NCBI GenBank assembly: GCA_036556965.1
Contig: DATBIO010000131.1
Span: 1 to 17,861, forward strand
Reading direction: 5' to 3'
DNA from: DATBIO01 sp036556965
Lineage (GTDB): Bacteria > Acidobacteriota > Vicinamibacteria > Fen-336
Length of the DNA: 17,861 bases
Shown: piece by piece, positions 1 to 6,368 of the stretch
Position numbering within the stretch: the stretch's first letter is position 1
Layout of the letters: each line of letters begins with the position of its first letter
The notes under the pieces: generated by a model
The model's database searches: none
What the model was told of the DNA's origin: nothing
The model's input: the letters and a program-made list of their open reading frames with translations, nothing else
Program-made: the position numbers and the translations under genes

Positions 1-1221
1 GTGCTCGATGCCCTCCGCGATGACCTCGGCCCCGATCTTGGCCGAGAGCTCCACCACCGTCTCCAGCAGGCTGCGCTTGATCACGTTGCGGTCGATGTCG
101 CGCACGAGGGCGATGTCGAACTTCAGGTAGTCGGGCTCCACCTCCACCAGGGACTGGAGGCTGGAGTAGCCGCCCCCCATGTCGTCGATGGCGATGCGGA
201 AGCCGGCGCGCTTGAGCGTCCCCAGCACCTGGCGGTAGGCCTGGCGCTCCTCCAGGGCCACGCGCTCCGTGATCTCCAGGACCACCTCGTGGGCCTCGAG
301 GCCCTGCCGTTCCACCTCGCGCGCGAAGTCCGGGCCGGCCATGCTGGGCTCCGAGAGGGCCTGGGGCGAGGTGTTCAGGAACAGCTTGGTGCCCGCGGGC
401 AGGTGCCGGCGCGCGGAGGACAGGGCGCGGTGGCGGCAGAGACGCTCCAGGTCCACCAGGCGCCCGGTGCGCTGGGCCAGCGAGAACAGGTGGTCGGCGT
501 CCTCGAAGGGCCCGCCCGCGGGGCCGCGCGTGAACACCTCGTGCCCGACCACGTCCATGGTGTTGAGGTCCCGGATGGGCTGGTACAGGGTCACCACTCC
601 TCCGCCCACTATGACCTCGTCCAGGCCGTGCGCGCGCCGGTCGTCCTCGCGCGTGCGCTGGCGCAGGCTCATGAACATGGCCTCGTCCAGGGCGCGGTGG
701 ATGGAGCGCTCCGCGCGCAGCATGGGGTCGCGGTAGACGAGGGCGTGGCCCTGGTGGAAGGCCCCGATCTCCGCGGGGCCGGGGGGCAGGAAGCGGGGGA
801 GGAGGGCCTGCAGCCGGTCGTGCAGCCGGCGCGCCCGCCCCTCCACGGCGGGGGCGTCGAGGGTGCCCCCGTTGCCGCGCATGAAGGCCACGAACTTGTC
901 GCCGCGCACGCCCATGACCGCCACCACGTCACGGGGGCCGAGGATGCCCTCGTCCCGCAGCGCGCCCAGGGCGGCGGCGAAGCCCTGCACCACCGCGTCG
1001 TAGGCCTCCCAGCCGTGCAGGGGCTCCGTCTCGCGGGCCCCGTCGAGGTCGATGTAGACGAGGGCCAGGGTGCCGCGCTCCTCGAGCAGGCGGCGGACGT
1101 CGTCCAGGACGGCGTCCAGGGTGGGCAGGTCGGCGTGCACGTCCCACACGTGGCCCTTGAACCGCAGCCACTCCGTGCGCAGCCGGTTGAACTCGGACTC
1201 CGGGGGTCCGCCCGCGGTCAT
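1..1221 (-). CDS. Degenerate GGDEF / EAL domain c-di-GMP phosphodiesterase (partial, C-terminus beyond window)
   Basis: Probably hydrolyses cyclic di-GMP in the cytoplasm. 407 codons are visible and the frame runs off the left edge. Residues about 30-195 look like a worn GGDEF domain: the signature is RGDKF (106-110) instead of GGDEF, so cyclase activity is unlikely. Residues about 200-407 are an EAL domain. The signature reads EVF (E228), but the other metal and catalytic positions I can see are kept: N283 (FLNTSP), E316 (LEITER), D346-D347 (IDDMGGGYSSL), K367 (LKFD) and E403 (AEGIE). The last conserved Gln would lie beyond the edge. Start ATG 1221 overlaps the stop of the response regulator gene (ATGA), so the two are translationally coupled. 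The domain family is secure; activity is inferred from residues. Confidence 0.9.
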   Translation of the reverse strand, partial: MTAGGPPESEFNRLRTEWLRFKGHVWDVHADLPTLDAVLDDVRRLLEERGTLALVYIDLDGARETEPLHGWEAYDAVVQGFAAALGALRDEGILGPRDVVAVMGVRGDKFVAFMRGNGGTLDAPAVEGRARRLHDRLQALLPRFLPPGPAEIGAFHQGHALVYRDPMLRAERSIHRALDEAMFMSLRQRTREDDRRAHGLDEVIVGGGVVTLYQPIRDLNTMDVVGHEVFTRGPAGGPFEDADHLFSLAQRTGRLVDLERLCRHRALSSARRHLPAGTKLFLNTSPQALSEPSMAGPDFAREVERQGLEAHEVVLEITERVALEERQAYRQVLGTLKRAGFRIAIDDMGGGYSSLQSLVEVEPDYLKFDIALVRDIDRNVIKRSLLETVVELSAKIGAEVIAEGIEH

Positions 1222-1604
1222 TGCCCGCGCTTGTCTCCCGTCGCGAAGATGCCCTCGATCTTGGCCAGCAGCTCGCCCAGGGAGAACGGCTTGCAGATGT
1301 AGTCCACCGCGCCCTCCTGCAGGCCCTGCACGCGGTCCTTGGCCTCCGTGCGCGCGGAGAGCATGGCCACCGGGATGTGCGCGGTCTCCTCGTCCACGCG
1401 CAGCAGGCGCAGGACCTCCCAGCCGTCCATCTGCGGCATCATGATGTCGAGGAGCACGAGGTGCGGTTTCTCGAGCTGGGCGCGGGTGAGCGCCTCCTGC
1501 CCGCCGGTGGCGGTGACCACCTCGTACCCCTTCTCCCGCAGGACCAGCTCCAGGAAGTTGAGGATGTCGTCCTCGTCGTCCACGACCAGGATCTTTCTCT
1601 TCAT
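1218..1604 (-). CDS. Single-domain response regulator (CheY-like receiver)
   Basis: A 128-residue stand-alone receiver that would take phosphate from a histidine kinase, most likely the one encoded just upstream. All the receiver hallmarks are present: acidic pair D9-D10, phosphoacceptor D53 (LLDIMMP), S83 (MLSAR) and K105-P106 (CKPF). There is no output domain, so it must act by protein contact, possibly on the EAL protein encoded next. Start ATG 1604 lies in an ATGA overlap with the kinase stop, and its own stop overlaps the EAL start in the same way. The partner assignment rests on gene order only. Confidence 0.95.
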   Translation of the reverse strand: MKRKILVVDDEDDILNFLELVLREKGYEVVTATGGQEALTRAQLEKPHLVLLDIMMPQMDGWEVLRLLRVDEETAHIPVAMLSARTEAKDRVQGLQEGAVDYICKPFSLGELLAKIEGIFATGDKRGQ

Positions 1605-3532
1605 GACCTCGTCGCCATGGCCGGGGTGGGCGCCGGCCGCGCCTCCGCCGGCCCGAGATGCCGCCGCACCTCCGCCAGGACGGCCTGGGGATCCACGGCG
1701 ATGTCCGTTTCCGCCGAGGGCATCGTCACCACGGGGACCCCGGCCGCCGCGCGGTCCAGCGCCTCCCGCAGTCCCCGCTCCGCGTCGCCCTCCGCCTGGC
1801 CGGCGCGTGCCGCACGCATGACCACCACGTCGGGCCTCTCACGGGCGACGGCGAGCAGCGCCTCCTGCCCGTCCGCGGCCAGGACCGGTCGGAAACCTGC
1901 GGTCATGAGCGTATCGCGGATCCGTTCGGCCGTCTCTCCGCCATGGTGGAGGACGAGCACGCTGGGCGCGGGGCGGGCGCCCTCCGCCTTCTCCCCCCCG
2001 CCCGCGGGCGCCTCGTGCCGCTCCAGGACGGGCAGCGTGAACTGGAACGCGGTGCCGTGCCCGATGCGGCTCTCCACCCCGATGTGGGTGCCGTGCGCGT
2101 CCAGGATGCTCTTCACGATGGCCAGGCCCAGGCCGACCCCGCCGTAGCGCCGCGTGGTGGAGCTGTCCACCTGGTGGAAGCGCTGGAAGACCTTCTCGAT
2201 CTGGTCCCCCGGGATCCCGATGCCGGTGTCGGAGACCCGGACCTGCACCGCCCGGCGGTCGGGCAGGCGCGCGGCGGAGACGGTGATGCTGCCTCCCTCC
2301 GCCGTGAACTTGATGGCGTTCACGACCAGGTTCTCGATGACCGCCCCCAGCTTCTCGCGGTCCCCGATGAGGGGAGGGAGGTCGGGCTCCAGGGCCACCT
2401 CCAGGCGCAGCCCCTTCTTCTCCACCTCCGAGCGCAGCGCGGTCACCACCGGCTCCACCAGGGCGGGCAGGCTGAAGGGCGCGATCTCCAGGGGGATGCG
2501 GCCGGAGTCCATGCGCGAGAAGTCGAGGAGGGCGGAGATGGACCGGCTCAGCCGGTCGAGGTTGCGCTGGACCACCACCAGCCCCTTCTCCTGCTTCTGC
2601 GTCACCGTTCCCAGCCGGCCGTCGAGGATGTAGTCCGTGTACCCCTTGATGGCGGTGAGGGGCGTGCGCAGCTCGTGGCTCACGTTGGCCAGCAGGTCCG
2701 ACTTCATGCGGTCGAGCTCCTTGAGCTCGTCGTTGGCCGAGGCCAGCTTGCGGTTGCTCTCCTCCAGCTTCTGGATGTTCTCCTGCAGGCGCGCGCTCAT
2801 GTGGTTGAAGGTCTCGGCCAGGAGCTGCATCTCGTCGCCGGAGCGGATGTCGAGGCGCCGCTCCAGCCGGCCCTCCGCCACGTCCTGGGCGCCGGCGGTG
2901 AGCTGCTCCAAGGGCTGGGTGATGCGGGTGGCCAGGGCCACCGCCACCACGGCCGCGGCCAGGATGGAGACGAGGGTCAGGGCGGCGGTGGCGTAGACGA
3001 GGCCGGACAGCCGGGGCCCCAGGGCCTGGTAGGACACCTGGTAGGCCACGGAGAGGCGGTGGCGCCCCCACTCCTCCACGTAGGGCGCGATGATCTCCAT
3101 CATCTCGTGCCCCTCCGCGGTGCGCCCGCGCAGGACCGTCTGCTCGAGGCGCTTGAGGGCCTCCAGCCGGTCGTGCTCCCGGATCCAGCCCGCGGCCACC
3201 GGCGCGCCCTCCTCCAGCTCGCGCGAGTCGTAGAGGATCTGCCCGTCCACGCTCAGGATGAGGATCCGGCTCACGTCCGGGTTGAGGCGCAGGGCGTCCC
3301 GCAGCAGCTCCCGGAACTTGTAGCGGCCGGAGGAGTAGTGCTGGTCGTAGGCCGCGCAGACGGGCCCCTTGCTCAGCTGGGCGAAGGTGGCCGCCCGCTC
3401 CTCGATGTCCTGCCGCAGCTCCGCCCGCTTGGTCAGGATGAGGTAGACGGCGTTGGCCACGAGGACCGCGGCGATGATGGTGGCGATAGCCACGGCGGTG
3501 CGGGTCTTGAGGCTGCCCAACCGGACGACCAT
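1601..3532 (-). CDS. Membrane-bound sensor histidine kinase with C-terminal pseudo-receiver
   Basis: 643 residues. Order of parts: TM1 about 11-33; periplasmic sensor region about 34-173, not recognised; TM2 about 176-201; HAMP about 200-255; a short coiled-coil linker about 245-275; HisKA with H286 in SHELRTPL; HATPase with N box around N401-N405, G1 DTGIGIP (435-441) and G2 GGVGLGLAI (464-472). After an Ala/Gly-rich linker, residues about 523-630 have a receiver-like pattern, but the acidic pocket reads LHHG and the phosphoacceptor position reads VVVMRA, so it cannot be phosphorylated in the normal way. The ATG at 3532 is preceded by AAGGGAG. Longer upstream in-frame extension is only absence of stops in GC-rich DNA. 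It heads the kinase-regulator-EAL operon. Confidence 0.95.
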   Translation of the reverse strand: MVVRLGSLKTRTAVAIATIIAAVLVANAVYLILTKRAELRQDIEERAATFAQLSKGPVCAAYDQHYSSGRYKFRELLRDALRLNPDVSRILILSVDGQILYDSRELEEGAPVAAGWIREHDRLEALKRLEQTVLRGRTAEGHEMMEIIAPYVEEWGRHRLSVAYQVSYQALGPRLSGLVYATAALTLVSILAAAVVAVALATRITQPLEQLTAGAQDVAEGRLERRLDIRSGDEMQLLAETFNHMSARLQENIQKLEESNRKLASANDELKELDRMKSDLLANVSHELRTPLTAIKGYTDYILDGRLGTVTQKQEKGLVVVQRNLDRLSRSISALLDFSRMDSGRIPLEIAPFSLPALVEPVVTALRSEVEKKGLRLEVALEPDLPPLIGDREKLGAVIENLVVNAIKFTAEGGSITVSAARLPDRRAVQVRVSDTGIGIPGDQIEKVFQRFHQVDSSTTRRYGGVGLGLAIVKSILDAHGTHIGVESRIGHGTAFQFTLPVLERHEAPAGGGEKAEGARPAPSVLVLHHGGETAERIRDTLMTAGFRPVLAADGQEALLAVARERPDVVVMRAARAGQAEGDAERGLREALDRAAAGVPVVTMPSAETDIAVDPQAVLAEVRRHLGPAEARPAPTPAMATRS

Positions 3533-3631
3533 CGCCAGCTCCCTTGCGATGCCGCCGCCGCGCGGGCGCCTTCGTCCGCGGGAAGCGGGGGCGATGATAG
3601 CCCGAGGACGCCGAGGATAGAATGCCGCGCG
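3533..3631. promoter_or_regulatory. Divergent intergenic region between kinase operon and MshEN gene
   Basis: This 99-bp gap must hold promoters for both directions. Minus strand: TATCAT (complement of 3594-3599) is a fair -10 with no good -35. Plus strand: TAGAAT (3618-3623) is a fair -10 lying only 8 bases before the TTG start at 3632, again without a clear -35. Neither is convincing alone. The shared position suggests coordinated control of the two c-di-GMP-related units. Confidence 0.35.
3539..3545 (-). promoter_or_regulatory. Ribosome binding site of the histidine kinase gene
   Basis: AAGGGAG on the minus strand, 6 bases before the ATG at 3532. It decides the start against the much longer open frame that continues upstream without a stop. 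Confidence 0.7.
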
Positions 3632-4630
3632 TTGCCGATCCTCGCGCGCATCCTGAAGGACCGCGGTGTCGTCACCGAGCGCCAGCTCCAGGAGGCCATC
3701 CGGCACCAGGTGCTGTACGGCGGACGCCTGGGGACGAACCTCTACGAGCTCGGCTTCATCACCGAGGCGCGCCTGCAGGAGGCGCTGGCGCGCGCCCACG
3801 GCGTGCCCGCCATGGCCGTGGACCTCCGGGAGATCGTCCCGGAGACGGCCCAGCTCGTGCCCAGGGCCCTGGCCGCGCGGCACAAGGTCTTCCCCTACCG
3901 GCTGCGCGGCAAGACGCTGTTCCTCCTCATGGTGGACCCGGGCGACCACCAGGCGGTGGCCAAGGTGGGCTACTCGCTGGGGTACATCGTCCGCCCCATT
4001 GTGGTGCCGGAGTTCCGCATGATCCAGCTCCTGCACGACTACTACGGCGTGGACGAGCGGTGGCGCTTCACGGACACGCACCGGGCGGGGGCCCGCCCCG
4101 CCCCCCCCGTGGAGCCGGCGGCGGCGGCCGAGCGCATCGAGGCCGCGGCGACGCGGGACGAGGTGGTGGAGGCGGTGCTGGCCCTGGGCCGCGGCTTCTT
4201 CCGGCGCGTGATCTTCTTCATCGTCCGCGAGCCGTGGGCGCTGGGCTGGAGCGCGGCGGGGGAGGGGGTGGACCGCGAGCTGGCCCAATCGCTGCGCGTG
4301 CCCCTGGACCAGCCCTCCGTCTTCCAGACGGTGGCCCGCGAGAAGACGCTGTTCATCGGGCGCCTGGGGGGCGAGCCGGAGAGCCAGCGCTTCCTGCGCG
4401 TCCTGCACAAGAAGCCGGCCAGCGGTGCCGCCCTCTTCCCGGTGGCGGTCAAGGGCCGCGTGGTCAACCTGCTCTACGGCGACAACGGCCCCGCGGGCAA
4501 CGTGCGCGCGGAGTTCGGGGCGCTGCTGGTGGAGCTGCAGAAGGTGCCGCGGGCCTACCTGCGGATCATCCGCCGCCGCCTGGCGGAGACGAAGAAGGAA
4601 ACCGAGCGAGAGAGGAGCGAGATCCCATGA
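3632..4630 (+). CDS. Stand-alone MshEN (GspE N-terminal) domain protein with GAF-like C-terminal region
   Basis: 332 residues from a TTG start. Residues 3-55 follow the MshEN layout of two 24-residue motifs joined by 5 residues: motif 1 at 3-26 (degenerate, ILA in place of RLG), spacer 27-31, motif 2 at 32-55 (RLGTNLYELGFI, near-canonical). Residues about 60-145 match the second part of the GspE N-terminal domain. No GspE ATPase domain follows. After a Pro/Ala linker (about 153-165), residues about 173-315 look GAF-like; that is inference. MshEN domains are known c-di-GMP receptors, so this is a candidate effector beside the EAL operon. The TTG at 3632 is the only nearby start that keeps motif 1; its Shine-Dalgarno (GAGGA, 3613-3617) is rather far. 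The next gene starts inside its stop codon (ATGA). Confidence 0.85.
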   Translation: MPILARILKDRGVVTERQLQEAIRHQVLYGGRLGTNLYELGFITEARLQEALARAHGVPAMAVDLREIVPETAQLVPRALAARHKVFPYRLRGKTLFLLMVDPGDHQAVAKVGYSLGYIVRPIVVPEFRMIQLLHDYYGVDERWRFTDTHRAGARPAPPVEPAAAAERIEAAATRDEVVEAVLALGRGFFRRVIFFIVREPWALGWSAAGEGVDRELAQSLRVPLDQPSVFQTVAREKTLFIGRLGGEPESQRFLRVLHKKPASGAALFPVAVKGRVVNLLYGDNGPAGNVRAEFGALLVELQKVPRAYLRIIRRRLAETKKETERERSEIP

Positions 4631-4746
4631 TCGAGCGCATGAAGGAGCTGCGGCGCCGCCGCAAGCGCAAGGAGAAGGCGAAGAAGGCGCGCGTGCGCGC
4701 GGCCAAGGCGGCGGCCCCCAAGAAGCCGGCCCCGCGCCGCTCATAG
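4627..4746 (+). CDS. 39-residue highly basic peptide, coupled to the MshEN gene
   Basis: Begins MIERMKELRRRRKRKEK and carries 19 Lys/Arg and only 3 acidic residues, with an Ala/Pro/Lys-rich tail resembling histone-H1-like tails. I do not recognise a family. ATG 4627 overlaps the upstream TGA (ATGA), which argues for translation by re-initiation rather than chance. Its stop TAG (4744-4746) overlaps the end of the convergent zinc-ribbon gene by 6 bp. A nucleic-acid or membrane-surface binding role would suit the charge but is a guess. Confidence 0.55.
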   Translation: MIERMKELRRRRKRKEKAKKARVRAAKAAAPKKPAPRRS

Positions 4747-5025
4747 CAGCCGGGCCAGGACGAAGAGCGCGGCCGCCAGCCCCAGCGTGACCACGCTCGA
4801 CCAGAGCAGCCAGCGGCGGAGCCGGCGGTCGTCGGCGGGCGTCCAGGGGACCTCCAGGCGGCGGCGGGTCTCGGGCCGGCCCACCGCCTCCACCTCGTAG
4901 GCGCGCACGGCGGCGTCCTCGGCCGCGTGCGCCCGCAGCCACGAGCGGCAGGCGGGGCAGCGGAGGAACCACGCTTCCGGGCTGCGCGCCACGGCGGCGC
5001 CGCAGGCGGGACAGGGGAAGGGCAT
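4741..5025 (-). CDS. Zinc-ribbon protein with C-terminal membrane anchor
   Basis: 94 residues. Two CPxC knuckles, CPAC (C5, C8) and CPAC (C23, C26), form a zinc ribbon at the N-terminus. A charged middle follows, then one hydrophobic segment (about 73-92) ending the protein, so the ribbon should face the cytoplasm. There is no known function. It converges on the 39-residue gene with a 6-bp overlap of the two ends and is divergent from the phosphodiesterase gene, whose start lies only 26 bp away. Start ATG 5025 is the only sensible one. Confidence 0.75.
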   Translation of the reverse strand: MPFPCPACGAAVARSPEAWFLRCPACRSWLRAHAAEDAAVRAYEVEAVGRPETRRRLEVPWTPADDRRLRRWLLWSSVVTLGLAAALFVLARLL

Positions 5026-5051
5026 GCGCGAATGCTAGACTCGGCGGCTCC
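5026..5051. promoter_or_regulatory. 26-bp divergent promoter region
   Basis: The whole space between two divergent start codons. It holds overlapping -10-like hexamers on both strands: TAGACT (5036-5041, plus), 10 bases before ATG 5052, and TAGCAT (complement of 5032-5037), 6 bases before ATG 5025. No Shine-Dalgarno is seen for either gene, so transcripts may be leaderless or nearly so. The hexamers are weak and -35 elements are not evident. Confidence 0.3.
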
Positions 5052-6368
5052 ATGAAGGGGATGGGGGTGGCGCTGGCGGTGGCCGCGGCCCTGTGGGCGG
5101 CGGAGGCCCGCGCCGACGCGCCCGGGCGCGCGGCCGACCACGTCGTCATCGTGATGCTGGACGGGGCGCGGCCCGACGCTCTTCGCCGCGCGCGCACGCC
5201 GGTGCTCGCGCGGCTGGCCGCGGAGGGCGTGAGCTACCTCCGCGCCGAGACCGTCTATCCCTCGCAGACGCGCGTGGCCTTCGTGAGCCTGCCCACCGGC
5301 GCCCATCCCGCCAGCCACGGCATCGTGGGGGGCTCGGTCTTCATGGACGCGGACTGGAAGGCGGTGCCGCTGGGCGACGAGGACCCCGTGGCGGCGCAGG
5401 CCCTCGTGCTCCGCCCCACCTTCTTCGAGGACGCCACCGCGGCCGGCCTCACCTCGCTCTACGCGGCCATGAAGGGCTACGAGCTGGTGGGGGCGCGCGG
5501 CGCCACCTGGACGCTGAACGCGAAGGAGGTCGTGGACAAGGACGCCTGGGAGAACCGCTACCGCCCCGAGGCGGACGGCAGCGCGGAGCGGGCGGCGTGG
5601 CTCAAGGAGCTGCTGTCGCGCCAGCTCCTCGACGCCACCCTGCGCCTGTTCCGCGAGAAGAAGCCGAACCTGGTCCTGCTCAACCTGGGCTCCGCCGACT
5701 ACGCCGCGCACGCCTTCGGCCCCGACAGCCCGCACTACCTGCGCACGCTCGAGTTCCTGGACACCCTGCTGGGCGACTTCGTGCGCGAGGTGGAGAGGCT
5801 GGGGCTGCGCGAGCGGACGACCTTCGTGGTCTCCGCCGACCACGGCTTCAGCGGCGTGGACCTCCGGCACGTGGTCGCCCCCGCGGACGCGCCGGGCGGG
5901 CCGCAGGTGGGCGAGCTGTCCGCGCGCGGCATCGAGCACGTGGTCAGCAATACGGGCGGCACGTCCATGGGGCTGTACCTCCGCGACGGGGGGCGCCTGC
6001 GCGAGGCCGTTTCCACCCTGCGCGCGCAGCCCTGGTGCGAGGCGGTGTACTGCGAGGACGCGGGGGCGGGCTGCGACCGCAGCCTCAGCTCGCTGGCCGT
6101 CTTCTCGCCTGGGCGCTCGCCGGCCCTCATGGTGGACCTGGACGACGACGTGGCCCTCAGCTACACCAACGCCGGCCAGCACGGGAGCATGCGGCCCCTG
6201 GACCGGCGCATCCCGCTCCTGTTCTCGGGCGCCGGGGTGGCCGCGGGCCGGGTCCTGGGGGCGGCCTCCCTGGTGGACGTGGCCCCCACCGTGGAGCGCC
6301 TGCTCGCCATCGAGGGGGGCCGGCTGCGTCCCGACGGCCGCGTGCTGACGGAAGCCCTGGCCTTCTGA
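5052..6368 (+). CDS. Secreted alkaline-phosphatase-superfamily enzyme (type I phosphodiesterase/nucleotide pyrophosphatase family)
   Basis: 438 residues. The first about 21 form a signal peptide (hydrophobic core, cleavage after ARA), so the enzyme is periplasmic. The two-metal alkaline-phosphatase active site is complete: D37 (MLDGARPD), nucleophile T73 (YPSQTR), H89 (HPASHG), D216 and H220 (SADYAAH), D263-H264 (SADHGFSG) and H377 (GQHGSM). Such enzymes cleave phosphate mono- or diesters; the substrate here is unknown. Two Cys pairs near 329-341 (WCEAVYCEDAGAGC) may form disulphides. The stop overlaps the presumed CTG start of the MFS gene, so they form an operon. Confidence 0.9.
   Translation: MKGMGVALAVAAALWAAEARADAPGRAADHVVIVMLDGARPDALRRARTPVLARLAAEGVSYLRAETVYPSQTRVAFVSLPTGAHPASHGIVGGSVFMDADWKAVPLGDEDPVAAQALVLRPTFFEDATAAGLTSLYAAMKGYELVGARGATWTLNAKEVVDKDAWENRYRPEADGSAERAAWLKELLSRQLLDATLRLFREKKPNLVLLNLGSADYAAHAFGPDSPHYLRTLEFLDTLLGDFVREVERLGLRERTTFVVSADHGFSGVDLRHVVAPADAPGGPQVGELSARGIEHVVSNTGGTSMGLYLRDGGRLREAVSTLRAQPWCEAVYCEDAGAGCDRSLSSLAVFSPGRSPALMVDLDDDVALSYTNAGQHGSMRPLDRRIPLLFSGAGVAAGRVLGAASLVDVAPTVERLLAIEGGRLRPDGRVLTEALAF

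Noticed and set aside
1..1302. Long plus-strand open frame (433 codons) antisense to the EAL gene
   Set aside because: It is a GC-rich shadow: the minus-strand frame carries clear GGDEF/EAL motifs, and the plus-strand product is a His/Gly/Val-rich string with no domain pattern.
1658..3631. Upstream extension of the MshEN frame
   Set aside because: Open only because stops are rare at this GC. It runs antisense through the whole kinase gene, and the MshEN motif begins just after TTG 3632.
3533..5197. N-terminal extension of the histidine kinase frame
   Set aside because: It lacks a domain pattern and crosses the MshEN gene antisense. ATG 3532 has a good ribosome site and a normal membrane helix follows.
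4566..6182. 538-codon minus-strand frame over the phosphodiesterase
   Set aside because: The plus-strand product has a complete alkaline-phosphatase active site and signal peptide; the antisense product is low-complexity.
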